Origin: Candidatus Poribacteria bacterium
GTDB lineage: Bacteria; Poribacteria; WGA-4E; JAJDTR01
Length of the DNA stretch: 64,000 nt
Direction of reading: 5' to 3'
NCBI GenBank assembly: GCA_028820655.1
Contig: JAPPIK010000014.1
Location: forward strand, 62,001 to 126,000
How positions within the stretch are numbered: the first letter of the stretch is position 1; the number at the start of each line of letters is the position of its first letter. The notes below the pieces were generated by a model, which made no database searches, was not told where the DNA came from, and worked only from the letters and a program-made list of their open reading frames with translations. Made by a program: the position numbers and the translations under genes. Shown piece after piece: positions 28,315 to 36,673 of this stretch.

Positions 28315-29310
28315 TTACTTTAGCTCTGATGGAACGACTATCTCGCCAGCGATAATCTTGGTCTTAAGGTTCTCAATTCGATTTAGCAAGTCATCGGAAA
28401 GGAGGCTACGGTTATCTTCATCGACAATGTATTCAATCCCTCCCTCCTTGAGTCCGTAGATTTGTGTTCCACCCGAAAAATTGCCTTCTACAACACTCTG
28501 TATGGTTTGGTAAATGGATAGTTCAACCCCTTTAATCATGCTGGTTAAAACAAGCCCGGGAGCAAGATGGTTTCCGTTCGCGTCTACCCAGATAAGGAAT
28601 TTGTCTTTTTCTTTGGCGGCCTCGAGAATCCCCAGACTAGTTGCACCTGCTGCGGCAAGTATTACGTCTACCCCTTTGTTGTATTGTGCGATTGCAAGTT
28701 CTTTTCCTCTCGCAGGGTCGCTGAATGCCTGCGGCGTAACCCCCGCATAATCTACAATGACTTCAATGTCAGGGTGTATCGCGTGAGCGCCCGCACGGTA
28801 TCCTGCCTCAAACCTGTGTAAGAGTGGAACGTTCATCCCTCCTACAAATCCAATCCTATTCGTCTTTGTCTTCATTGCGGCAATCGCACCGACAAGGTAC
28901 GTGCCTTCATGCGCTTTAAAAAGCAATGATGCAATGTTTGGAGCTTTCCCTTCTTCATCGACGATTGCGAAATTCACTTCTGGGAAGTCTGGAGCCACTC
29001 GATTCATGGGGTCTTGGAACAGGAAACCTACCCCGATGATGAGATCGTATTCAAGTCGAGCAAGTTGTCGCAACACCCGTTCAATATCGGTGCTCTGTCC
29101 CGGAGTAATCTCTTTCAGATCAAACTCCCACTGTTCGGCGGCTTTAGTCGCGCCTGCGTAGGAGGCGTCACAGAAAGATAAATCACCGCGTCCTCCAGTG
29201 TCATAAATTAATCCTATCTTCAAATGTCCGGCACTGGCTTCATTCCAATGACAAAGCGTTAGAATGAAAATGGAAACAGAGATAAGAGCCTTGCATAATC
29301 TGTCTTGCAT
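28315..29310 (-). CDS. BMP family ABC transporter substrate-binding protein
   Basis: Periplasmic-binding protein of the BMP/PnrA (Med) family, typically for nucleosides; 331 residues from ATG 29310. A signal peptide (MQDRLCKALISVSIFILTLC...ASA) is followed by the family motifs GLIYDTGGRGDLSF (about 31-44), LIIGVGFLF, and IGFVGGMNVPLLHRFEAGYRAGA (shown in part; about 150-172). The frame is open to 29373, but that start lies beyond the signal peptide and would overlap the DUF502 gene. Likely co-transcribed with the downstream ATPase; ligand inferred from family only. Confidence 0.85.
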   Translation of the reverse strand: MQDRLCKALISVSIFILTLCHWNEASAGHLKIGLIYDTGGRGDLSFCDASYAGATKAAEQWEFDLKEITPGQSTDIERVLRQLARLEYDLIIGVGFLFQDPMNRVAPDFPEVNFAIVDEEGKAPNIASLLFKAHEGTYLVGAIAAMKTKTNRIGFVGGMNVPLLHRFEAGYRAGAHAIHPDIEVIVDYAGVTPQAFSDPARGKELAIAQYNKGVDVILAAAGATSLGILEAAKEKDKFLIWVDANGNHLAPGLVLTSMIKGVELSIYQTIQSVVEGNFSGGTQIYGLKEGGIEYIVDEDNRSLLSDDLLNRIENLKTKIIAGEIVVPSELK

Positions 29311-29369
29311 CGTGCCATCTGCTCCGTCGGTAAGCAATTGGTTGTAGGTCAAAAGCGGTACATTTCCTA

Positions 29370-29999
29370 TCAACCCTTTTGATTCTTGTGAAATATCTCG
29401 TAGATAGTAAATTGATCTGGTGCTACCACCCCACCCGACACCAACATCTTCATCGCAGTTTCAGGTTTCAGGTTCGTTTCATGAAGGATGTCGGGTTTGC
29501 AGAAAAGTAGCATCCCGGTTGTTGGATTTGGACTAGTCGGAATGAAAACCGAAGTGAGAGGCGCAGAGTTTCCGGTTTCATGAATCTGACCGGTGACGAA
29601 CCCGATGACCCGTATGTTCGCATTTGGCGATTCTATGGTGACAACCTGCTTGAATTTATTGAACGGTTCCGGCCCCAAAACGGTTTGTACAAGTTGCCTA
29701 ACCGGAGCGTACACATCTCTCACCAATGGTATTTTAGTTAAAACGCGCTCGCCAAGACCAATCAATTTTCTTCCAACGATGTTGGAAACAACCACGCCGG
29801 TTATGTAGACTAGTAGGATTGTTGCCAATAAGCCCATTCCCGTGACATACTGTTCACCCAAAATAGGTGAGACAACTGGCGCTAACCAACCATCAAGTGT
29901 GACGAATAAGAAACGTAAAACAAAAAATGTTACCCCTAACGGCACAAGTGTCAAAATACCGGCTAGGAGTGTGTTCTTAAAATGGGTTTTTACATTCAT
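29370..29999 (-). CDS. DUF502 family membrane protein
   Basis: A 209-residue inner-membrane protein of the DUF502 family: two transmembrane helices (about residues 10-35 and 55-78) followed by a soluble domain with the conserved IPLVRDVYAPVRQLVQTV and VFIPTSPNPTTGMLLF segments. Function unknown. It is the first gene of the minus-strand unit that continues into the BMP transporter genes. Confidence 0.85.
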   Translation of the reverse strand: MNVKTHFKNTLLAGILTLVPLGVTFFVLRFLFVTLDGWLAPVVSPILGEQYVTGMGLLATILLVYITGVVVSNIVGRKLIGLGERVLTKIPLVRDVYAPVRQLVQTVLGPEPFNKFKQVVTIESPNANIRVIGFVTGQIHETGNSAPLTSVFIPTSPNPTTGMLLFCKPDILHETNLKPETAMKMLVSGGVVAPDQFTIYEIFHKNQKG

Positions 30000-30083
30000 G
30001 TAAATTACTGCATTGTGAGCGTCGCGCTATAAATTGGGGGAAGCAGTGAACCGTTGGATGTTCCGTATGAATCCACGAAAATT

Positions 30084-30112
30084 ATGATAGCATACTGTCA
30101 GCTCATCGTCAA
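30084..30112 (-). promoter_or_regulatory. Sigma70-type promoter for DUF502/BMP unit
   Basis: On the minus strand TTGACG (30112-30107) and TATCAT (30089-30084) are 17 bp apart, with a predicted leader of about 78 nt before the DUF502 ATG at 29999. Confidence 0.55.
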
Positions 30113-30483
30113 CTCGATTGCCTGAAGGTTAGACGCTGCATCAAGGATGGTTTTACATGGTGGTTGACTTTTCGGGCGCTGTAACATATCATGTCTAAGT
30201 TCTTGCAGTGAACTGCTGCCAATCGAAAACGGTATCGGAAATCAGTTTTGCCCATATCGTTCCGGCTGTGCGAATTGACCCTTTATGGGGCCCGAAATTC
30301 CATTCGAATGGTCGTAGACAACGCGCATTCAGATGATTGGAGATGGCCGATTCAGAACGCAAACGATTAATTCATCATCGTTCTGCAAATGACGGAGGTG
30401 CGTGGAGAAATCGGAATTTCCACGCATGGGGCAAAACTCGAAACAAAATTTCGACTAAACTATACTGTGAGGTCCCGTAAGAT
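30113..30483. other. Intergenic region upstream of ubiD
   Basis: About 370 bp between divergent units with no recognisable gene. It contains one imperfect hairpin (30399-30426, arms TGCGTGG/CCACGCA) without a T tract, about 60 bp before the ubiD start. Confidence 0.45.
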
Positions 30484-31932
30484 ATGGCTTATTCAAGCTT
30501 AAGAGAATTTGTCAAAGCATTAGAGAATGCTGGTGAGTTGAAACGAATAAAAACCAAGGTGTCTCCCGATCTTGAAATCACAGAAATTACCGACAGAGTG
30601 AGTAAAGCAGAGGGGCCTGCACTGCTGTTTGAAAATGTAGAAGGGAGTGAAATGCCGCTCCTAATCAATGCCTTCGGCTCTAATCTGCGGATGGCAATGG
30701 CACTGGGAGTGGAAGCACTAGACGAAGTCGCCGATGAGATTGAGGGAATGATCAAGATTGGTCCTCCGGAGTCGCTTCTCGATAAGGTGAAAATCCTTGG
30801 TGTTCTTGCCAAATTGACCAACTTTCCACCCAAGACGGTTAGACGCGGAGCATGTCAAGAGGTTGCATTAACAGGGGATCAGGTATCGCTTGCCACATTG
30901 CCGATGATAAAGTGCTGGCCCCTTGATGCGGACAAATACATCACGCTTCCTCAGGTTTTTACACACAGTCTGAAAACGGGGCAGCGCAATGTCGGAACGT
31001 ACCGTCTGCAAAGACTCGACGACAAAACGCTCGCTATGCATTGGCAGATTCATCACGATGGAGCCGCGCATTTTCGTGAATATCGCGAATCCGGCGCGCG
31101 AATGCCGGTCGCGGTTGCTATCGGTGGAGACCCCGTAATGTCATACATTGGAACCGCTCCTTTGCCGACAGGGATTGACGAACTCCTGTTTGCCGGTTTT
31201 CTTCGTAAATCGAATGTGTCGATGGTTCAGTGCAAAACCATCGACATGAATGTGCCTGCCGATGCGGATATTATTCTTGAGGGGTACATTGAGCCCGATG
31301 AAACCTGCGTCGAGGGACCCTTCGGGGATCACACCGGCTTCTATTCACTCGCTGATGAATACCCGGTCTTTCACCTAACCGCCATTACTCACCGGAAAAA
31401 CCCTATCTATCAGACGATCATTGTCGGCAAACCACCGATGGAAGATTGCTATATGGGAAAAGCGACCGAACGAATTTTTCTTCCCCTGATACGGACGCAG
31501 TTACCGGAGGTTGTCGATATGAACCTCCCCCTTTTCGGCGTGTTTCATAATTTTTGTCTAATTTCAATCGATAAACGTTACCCGTTCCATGCCAAGAAGA
31601 TTATGCACAGTATTTGGGGTCTTGGACAGCTAATGTTTAGCAAGACCGTTATCGTCGTTGATAAGCATGTTAATGTGCAAAATGTGGAGGATGTGTTCTT
31701 TTACGTTGGTAGTAATGTGGACGCGAAGCGGGATGTGACCATTGTAGAGGGGCCTGTTGATGTGTTAGACCATGCCGCTCCTATTATGGGCGCGGGATCG
31801 AAAATGGGAATTGACGCGACGACGAAGTGGCCCGAGGAAGGCTACCAACGCGAATGGCCTGAGGAGATTGAGATGTCTCAGGACATCAAAGATCATGTTG
31901 CTAACCGTTGGAAGTCGTATGGGATAGGATAG
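30484..31932 (+). CDS. ubiD: UbiD family decarboxylase
   Basis: Prenylated-FMN-dependent (de)carboxylase of the UbiD family, 482 residues. It has the family N-terminus (LREFVKALENAGELKRI), the GTYRLQRLDDKTLAMHWQ-type central region with conserved residues used to bind prFMN, and the catalytic segment EGYIEPDETCVEGPFGDHTG (about 259-278) with the conserved acidic residues. It probably acts in ubiquinone or menaquinone (futalosine) biosynthesis, or on another aromatic/alpha-beta unsaturated acid; no ubiX or men/mqn neighbour is present to decide. No good ribosome-binding site beyond GAGG. Confidence 0.88.
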   Translation: MAYSSLREFVKALENAGELKRIKTKVSPDLEITEITDRVSKAEGPALLFENVEGSEMPLLINAFGSNLRMAMALGVEALDEVADEIEGMIKIGPPESLLDKVKILGVLAKLTNFPPKTVRRGACQEVALTGDQVSLATLPMIKCWPLDADKYITLPQVFTHSLKTGQRNVGTYRLQRLDDKTLAMHWQIHHDGAAHFREYRESGARMPVAVAIGGDPVMSYIGTAPLPTGIDELLFAGFLRKSNVSMVQCKTIDMNVPADADIILEGYIEPDETCVEGPFGDHTGFYSLADEYPVFHLTAITHRKNPIYQTIIVGKPPMEDCYMGKATERIFLPLIRTQLPEVVDMNLPLFGVFHNFCLISIDKRYPFHAKKIMHSIWGLGQLMFSKTVIVVDKHVNVQNVEDVFFYVGSNVDAKRDVTIVEGPVDVLDHAAPIMGAGSKMGIDATTKWPEEGYQREWPEEIEMSQDIKDHVANRWKSYGIG

Positions 31933-32081
31933 AGTGTGAATATTGAAGAAAGCGCTTCCGCTGGAAAGAGTAGTGGGATATCGCCAGGTCCATCGGGCCT
32001 TCCAAAAAGGCTGTCCACGTGCCGATTGGTTAGGTTGTGGTGAAGAGACGAAGCGAGCGAGCAAGTGCGTGAAGGGGACGA

Positions 32082-32453
32082 TTATACATTAACGTCGTCA
32101 GACGTAGTGTTCGACGTTGCCTCGCGGTTTGTTTCTTCGGAACCGCTTGGTTGCGCTGTCGACTGGGGATTTTGTGCTGCCCGGACATAAACCATTCTGA
32201 GATTATACAGCGTACTTTCTAGGAATTCACCCTCGCTTTCCGTAAGATTTCCCTGAGATTTCTCTTTTAGCAGCTCAATCGTATCGATCATACGTCTTGC
32301 CATGCCCAGATCGATTGTGATTTCTTCTGTTTCCGAGGTCCTGAGCTGACCCAAGTGGGCAGAGGCCGCCAGCGCAAACTCAGAGATAAGGGATGTAAAA
32401 TTGACTGGGGGCAACTGTGGTTTGTCTGTCTGAACTGACTCTGATTCCGCCAT
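32082..32453 (-). CDS. DUF1844 domain protein
   Basis: A 123-residue cytoplasmic protein with the DUF1844 signature: NFTSLISEFALAASAHLGQL (about 18-37), then IDLGMARRMIDTIELLKEKS and an ESTLYNLRMVYV helix, ending in a disordered Ser/Thr/Asn-rich acidic tail. Function unknown in the literature; members are small helical proteins widespread in Planctomycetes, Acidobacteria and related phyla. Only bacterial gene on this strand between ubiD and the LecA-like gene. Confidence 0.82.
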   Translation of the reverse strand: MAESESVQTDKPQLPPVNFTSLISEFALAASAHLGQLRTSETEEITIDLGMARRMIDTIELLKEKSQGNLTESEGEFLESTLYNLRMVYVRAAQNPQSTAQPSGSEETNREATSNTTSDDVNV

Positions 32454-32582
32454 GGTTTCAAATTATACAACAGTTCTACACAGGATTCGCGGGAGACTTC
32501 GGATACAATCAACTGGAATTTCGCGAGTCCACGAATCTAGAGTTTGCTCGCCAAGAAGGGCAATTCTGAATTCCATGAGCGC

Positions 32583-32954
32583 TCAATCATCATCAAAAAC
32601 GATGATTTGCGTCATCAATCCTCCTGCCTGATTGTTGTTCTCCGGATTTTCGTTCATCGCCAAGAAAATCACGCCATCGGCGGGAGAGGGATTGTCGTAT
32701 CGCGACCCCACCGCAATAACGACATCACCAATTTTTACCAGAAGTGCGCCAATGTTTGCCCCAGGGAAGAGGAATCCCTCTCCACCCGGGGTATTCGCAA
32801 TTCCTTCTCCACCGCACCACCCGATTCGATTTCCCAAATCAGGTGACCACGCCCCCTCTGTATCAATGACGAGCCGCTGTCCCTTCTTGATGCGAACGTA
32901 CGATTCTTGCCACTCAGGGCTAGGACGTGCCATCCGAATTACTGTTAATGCCAC
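32583..32954 (-). CDS. LecA/PA-IL-like beta-sandwich protein
   Basis: A 123-residue protein resembling the PA-I galactophilic lectin fold: KKGQRLVIDTEGAWSPDLGN, GALLVKIGDVVIAVGSRY and DGVIFLAMNENPENN follow the order KGDRI-G-W, LGALIGRIG, G-L-L-INDN typical of that superfamily. No signal peptide, so it is probably cytoplasmic or secreted by another route. Start taken as GTG at 32954, five bases after AAGGAGG; the longer TTG start at 32972 would lie upstream of that ribosome-binding site. Carbohydrate binding is inference; the Ca-binding Asn/Asp residues are only partly conserved. Confidence 0.62.
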   Translation of the reverse strand: MALTVIRMARPSPEWQESYVRIKKGQRLVIDTEGAWSPDLGNRIGWCGGEGIANTPGGEGFLFPGANIGALLVKIGDVVIAVGSRYDNPSPADGVIFLAMNENPENNNQAGGLMTQIIVFDDD

Positions 32955-33077
32955 TAAGGCCTCCTTATGCAATCTATTAGGGTGTGCAATGTACTATACC
33001 GCGCTCATGTAAAAACGAACACGGTATCCAACAATGCTGGCAATTGTGCGCAAGGTTAAAGTCCTATAACTAGATAA

Positions 33078-33674
33078 CTATTCATTCGAGCGGAGGGTTG
33101 CAGACAGAATTTTGTCATTCGGCTCGATTTTGGTCAGCACGTCGATTCCATTGATGACTCTGCCGAAGATTGTGTGAGGCTCATCGGTCTCGAGTGTGTC
33201 AAGACAGATGTAAAACTCCGAAGCGTGGGATTCAACGCCGTCCCCTGCCATGGCAACCGCGCCCTTTTTATACTGCTGGTTGCTTGTCTCCAAGGGGATG
33301 GTTTCATTTAGCCGTGCAGAGCCTGCTTGAACGAGTTGTCCCGCCTCGACGCGATGAAAAGACTCACCATCATAAAACTTCAACCGCACGTTTTTGGCGA
33401 AGTTTTTAGCTGTTTCGGGCGCATCGTCTGCATAAAACGCAATCTCGATGTCGCCCTTGTCGGTTTTGATGACAGCCGTGACATTTTGAATATCAACCTC
33501 CGGCGGTTTTTCTCGAGGTGCTGATTGGACTCTAGCCTTACGCGCTCTGGGTTTCGGCGCTTCTTTTCGTTCTTGTGTGCAACTCGCCAAAAACACAGTA
33601 GTCAAGATCACAATCATACAAATGACAGAAAGGTAGATGGCACCGCTCGTGTGTTTGCTATTCAGATTTGACAT
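33078..33674 (-). CDS. Cyclophilin-type peptidyl-prolyl isomerase lipoprotein (divergent)
   Basis: A 198-residue predicted lipoprotein with signal and lipobox FLASC (Cys about residue 32), a proline/lysine-rich linker, then a cyclophilin domain (about 65-195) with FHRVEAGQLVQAG and FYICLD. It is shorter than classical cyclophilins, and the GGDP/MA-T-PNSAGSQFF signature is degraded to MAGDGVESHASEFY, so catalytic efficiency may be reduced (inference). Its start overlaps the last 17 nt of the upstream cyclophilin gene, so the two form a tandem unit. Confidence 0.82.
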   Translation of the reverse strand: MSNLNSKHTSGAIYLSVICMIVILTTVFLASCTQERKEAPKPRARKARVQSAPREKPPEVDIQNVTAVIKTDKGDIEIAFYADDAPETAKNFAKNVRLKFYDGESFHRVEAGQLVQAGSARLNETIPLETSNQQYKKGAVAMAGDGVESHASEFYICLDTLETDEPHTIFGRVINGIDVLTKIEPNDKILSATLRSNE

Positions 33675-34251
33675 GTTCTGATCTCGCCTCCAATTTTACG
33701 GTTTTCATTTTGTCGCCGACCCTAAGTCTGTCGACGACATCCATGCCTTTAATCACTTGTCCGAATGTTGTGTACCGCCCGTCGAGAAATGATTGTGGTT
33801 TCAGGCAGATGTAGAATTGACTTCCCGCGGAATTCGGTGCACTTGTTCGTGCCATTGCAACTGTCCCTCTGAGATGGGGTCGTTGGTTGGGGTTGGCATA
33901 CTCATCCTTAATGGTATAACCGGGCCCGCCCGTGCCATCTCCGTTTGGATCACCTCCTTGAATGATGCTCAAGCTTTCTGAATTCTCTCTACGATGAAAA
34001 GTAAGACCATTATAAAAGCGCAGTCTCACCAAGTTTTTGAAATTTTCGACAGTTGCCGGAGCAGAATCGAAGTGAAATTCAATCACGAATTCTCCTTGGC
34101 TTGTTTTGACGACAGCTACCTGTTCTTCTAGAACCTCAACTCTGGTACTCTGGTGCGTAGCACATCCTATCATGAAGTTGCAGGACAATACTAGCAGTGC
34201 GATACCCATCGCCCAATGATGTTTTCGCGTGCTTTTCCCTGTTCTATCCAT
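33658..34251 (-). CDS. Cyclophilin-type peptidyl-prolyl isomerase lipoprotein
   Basis: A 197-residue lipoprotein: positively charged N-terminus, hydrophobic core LLVLSCNFMIGC with the lipobox Cys, linker, and a well-preserved cyclophilin domain (LTFHRRENS, IIQGGDPNGDGTGGPGY, GTVAMARTSAPNSAGSQFYI) near residues 70-185. It likely speeds prolyl isomerisation of outer-membrane or periplasmic proteins. ATG at 34251 is preferred over the 34314 start because it begins the charged/hydrophobic signal, although a clear Shine-Dalgarno is lacking. Stop overlaps the next cyclophilin gene. Confidence 0.88.
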   Translation of the reverse strand: MDRTGKSTRKHHWAMGIALLVLSCNFMIGCATHQSTRVEVLEEQVAVVKTSQGEFVIEFHFDSAPATVENFKNLVRLRFYNGLTFHRRENSESLSIIQGGDPNGDGTGGPGYTIKDEYANPNQRPHLRGTVAMARTSAPNSAGSQFYICLKPQSFLDGRYTTFGQVIKGMDVVDRLRVGDKMKTVKLEARSEHVKSE

Positions 34252-34352
34252 TCCCTTATTGATCTGTAATGCTTTATTTGAAAGCAACGATTGAACTCGC
34301 AAAAAGTTGGTCAATCCAGGCTAATCATGGAGTACTGTACTTCAGCCGGACA

Positions 34353-35156
34353 CTACACATTGACATGGCAACCATTGTTCATAACGAGAGGGAAAGCCGC
34401 CCCCGACAATTTTTCACCATTCGGGACGGTTACAAAAGGCTTCATGGGATGGCTTCCGTTCGCGTCGTATCGCGTTTCGCTTGTCATATAATGAATTCCG
34501 ATGGCGCGGCGCGGATTCCCGCTCAAGTTTGCATGAGAGCCATGCCAAGTTAAAGAGTGGTGATAGTGGACGTGACCCTTACGCACAGGGCACAACTTAA
34601 CCTCAATATCGTTGCCCCTGAAGCTGGAAGGCATCTCATCCAACTCCTTGACGGTGTGCAAAAACTCGATTTGATTTCCCCAATTATACGATTGTGCAAC
34701 CATTCGCATGCAGCCATTTGACTCGGTTACATCGTCCAAAGCAACCCATGCTGTTACTTGGCTTGTCTTTGGGCTTAAGATCGGCCAATATGGAGAGTCT
34801 TGGTGCCATGAGTTGACCCCGCCTACCTCGGCAGGTTTGTACTGAATCTGGTCGTGCCAGACACGTAGTTCCTCTGCGCCGCTCAACTGCGCAATTTCTT
34901 TTACAATTCTTGGATCATGAACTAACCGACGAAAGGGTTCGCTCGCTTGCCAAATATTAACTATTTGCCAAACGGGTAGCATTTCATCGCGGGAGAGATT
35001 AACAATTCTGACGGGCTGCGGAACGGGTGCGTCTTGATCCCTAATAACTCGCGCAAGTTCTTCTTGCAGCACGCCAACTTCATCGGCGTCCAAGACCTTA
35101 CCGCCGAGGAGAAAGCCATTTGAACGAAACTCTTCAACTTGAGCCTGACTCAACAC
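34353..35156 (-). CDS. Phytanoyl-CoA dioxygenase (PhyH) family protein
   Basis: A 267-residue Fe(II)/2-oxoglutarate-dependent oxygenase. Facial triad H118-x-D120 (NSWHQDSPYW) and distal His205 (LTWHGSHANLSGNPRR), with Arg216/217 for 2-oxoglutarate. It starts at GTG (35156) seven bases after GGAGAG. Substrate unknown; related genes in this genome are numerous. It stands alone, divergent to trpS, with its own promoter. Confidence 0.87.
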   Translation of the reverse strand: MLSQAQVEEFRSNGFLLGGKVLDADEVGVLQEELARVIRDQDAPVPQPVRIVNLSRDEMLPVWQIVNIWQASEPFRRLVHDPRIVKEIAQLSGAEELRVWHDQIQYKPAEVGGVNSWHQDSPYWPILSPKTSQVTAWVALDDVTESNGCMRMVAQSYNWGNQIEFLHTVKELDEMPSSFRGNDIEVKLCPVRKGHVHYHHSLTWHGSHANLSGNPRRAIGIHYMTSETRYDANGSHPMKPFVTVPNGEKLSGAAFPLVMNNGCHVNV

Positions 35157-35188
35157 ATTCTCTCTCCTTCCGCAGATGAGATTTCACT

Positions 35189-35217
35189 ATACTAACACAC
35201 AATCGAAACCTGGTAAA
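35189..35217 (-). promoter_or_regulatory. Candidate promoter for PhyH gene
   Basis: On the minus strand TTTACC (35217-35212) and TAGTAT (35194-35189) are 17 bp apart, about 33 nt before the GTG at 35156. Confidence 0.4.
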
Positions 35218-35259
35218 GCAAAATCTATCTATGATTGCAGAATGGCACGTTAAAATGGG

Positions 35260-35289
35260 TTGACATCAAATTGCCCATGAAGTACAATA
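35260..35289 (+). promoter_or_regulatory. Strong sigma70-type promoter upstream of trpS leader
   Basis: TTGACA (35260-35265) and TACAAT (35284-35289) are separated by 18 bp. Transcription would start near 35296 and give a leader of about 250 nt before trpS. Confidence 0.7.
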
Positions 35290-35295
35290 ATTTTC

Positions 35296-35446
35296 GTGTT
35301 ATCATTTCATTCAGAAGGCTTTCAATCCCCTATGTTGGATTTAAGTTGAGTTGCCAACTACGTTTCATTTGACACTCGGCCTTGGCGATGTGACTGCGGT
35401 GTGGAGGTGCGACTGGAGGATTGAGACTGAACTTATAGCTCGCTAA
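35296..35446 (+). ncRNA. trpS leader transcript / small RNA candidate
   Basis: The transcript from the promoter at 35260-35289 runs about 160 nt to a strong intrinsic terminator (35453-35490) placed before the trpS ribosome-binding site. It contains small hairpins (for example AATCC/GGATT at about 35319-35342). A possible short frame GTG 35390 to TAA 35446 has two Trp codons close together (W5, W9). Whether this is a leader-peptide attenuator, another regulatory leader, or a separate small RNA cannot be decided by reading; no T-box consensus was found. Confidence 0.45.
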
Positions 35447-35452
35447 ATCTTC

Positions 35453-35490
35453 AAAAAAGCCGCAGGTAACCTAATACCCGCGGCTTTTTT
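35453..35490 (+). terminator. Intrinsic terminator between leader and trpS
   Basis: Arm AAAAAAGCCGC (35453-35463) pairs with GCGGCTTTTTT (35480-35490); an inner GGT/ACC pair extends the stem after one mismatch. Six T residues end the 3' side and six A the 5' side, so it could act in both directions. It precedes the trpS start by 60 nt. Confidence 0.85.
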
Positions 35491-35550
35491 GTTTTCAATA
35501 AACCGAATGTTCATTGATGATTGCGAGGGAAATTCGGTAAGGAGAACACA

Positions 35551-36546
35551 ATGAATCGAATCGCTCTGACAGGGATTAAACCGACGGGGCCGCCGCACAT
35601 TGGCAACTACCTCGGCATGATTAAGCCGGCACTGGAATTGGCTCAGAACCATCAAGCGCTTTATTTCTTGGCTGATTACCACGCGCTTACGACTGTGAAA
35701 AACCGTGAGAAGTTGATTCAGCTGACCTACGAGGTTGTGGCTGCGTGGATTGCTCTGGGTTTAAATCCGGACGAGGTCATATTCTATCGCCAGTCAGACA
35801 TAATCGAAGTGTTTGAGTTGACGTGGATTCTGAATTGTTTCGCTGCGAAGGGTTTGCTCAATCGAGCGCACGCCTACAAAGCGATCGTAGACGATAACCT
35901 TAAAGCCGGGCGCGACCCCGACAAACAAATCAACATGGGTTTATACAACTATCCTGTGCTGATGGCTGCAGACATTTTGCTTTACGGAAGCCATGTTGTC
36001 CCGGTTGGATTGGATCAAAAGCAGCATCTTGAAATGACGCGGGATATTGCTGAGACATTTAATAAGAATTACGGAGAAATCTTGGTACTTCCCGAAGCAT
36101 CGATAAAAGAGGAGGTCATGACAATTCCGGGGACTGACGGCCGCAAAATGAGTGCGAGTTACAACAACACACTTCCTGTGTTTGCACCTCCGAAGGAGCT
36201 GCGTAAACGCGTGATGCGAATCGTTACCGATTCAAAGCGCCCCGAAGATCCCAAAGATCCCGAGTCGTGCAATGTGTTTGCAATTTTTCGTCATTTTGCT
36301 GCGCCGGACGATATAGAATCAACGCGGCAGCGATATATCAAAGGTGAACTGGCGTATGGTGATATCAAGACAGAATTGTTTGAATTGCTCGAATCGACCT
36401 TTGGAAGTGCCCGCGAATTTTACAACCATTTGCTCGCGGATCGGGATGAAATTGACAGGATTTTAATTAAAGGCGCTGAAGAAGCGCGCGCTATCGCAAT
36501 GCCGATTATCGAGCGGGTGCGTAAAGCCGTTGGAGTTGCGAAGTGA
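35551..36546 (+). CDS. trpS: Tryptophan--tRNA ligase
   Basis: Class I aminoacyl-tRNA synthetase that charges tRNA-Trp. The 331-residue product has the HIGH-like motif PPHIGNY (about 15-21), tryptophan-binding residues in GLDQKQHLEMTRDIA, and the KMSAS loop with DGRKMSASYNN (about 203-213). ATG at 35551 follows TAAGGAGAA; the frame is open to TTG 35521, but MNRIALTG is the usual N-terminus. It is preceded by a promoter-leader-terminator module that may control it. Confidence 0.96.
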   Translation: MNRIALTGIKPTGPPHIGNYLGMIKPALELAQNHQALYFLADYHALTTVKNREKLIQLTYEVVAAWIALGLNPDEVIFYRQSDIIEVFELTWILNCFAAKGLLNRAHAYKAIVDDNLKAGRDPDKQINMGLYNYPVLMAADILLYGSHVVPVGLDQKQHLEMTRDIAETFNKNYGEILVLPEASIKEEVMTIPGTDGRKMSASYNNTLPVFAPPKELRKRVMRIVTDSKRPEDPKDPESCNVFAIFRHFAAPDDIESTRQRYIKGELAYGDIKTELFELLESTFGSAREFYNHLLADRDEIDRILIKGAEEARAIAMPIIERVRKAVGVAK

Positions 36547-36673
36547 ATCTCATGAACCGGTTGGCATTAAAATCCGATGTGCCAATCTGGTGATTGAACT
36601 TATTGAGATTGTCGTGTGGGAAAACATTATCAATTCAAGTTAACAAAGGAAATTCGCGTCATTCGGCAGTAAC

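Noticed and set aside
35290-35460. T-box riboswitch before trpS
   Set aside because: The conserved T-box sequence and specifier-loop features are not present.
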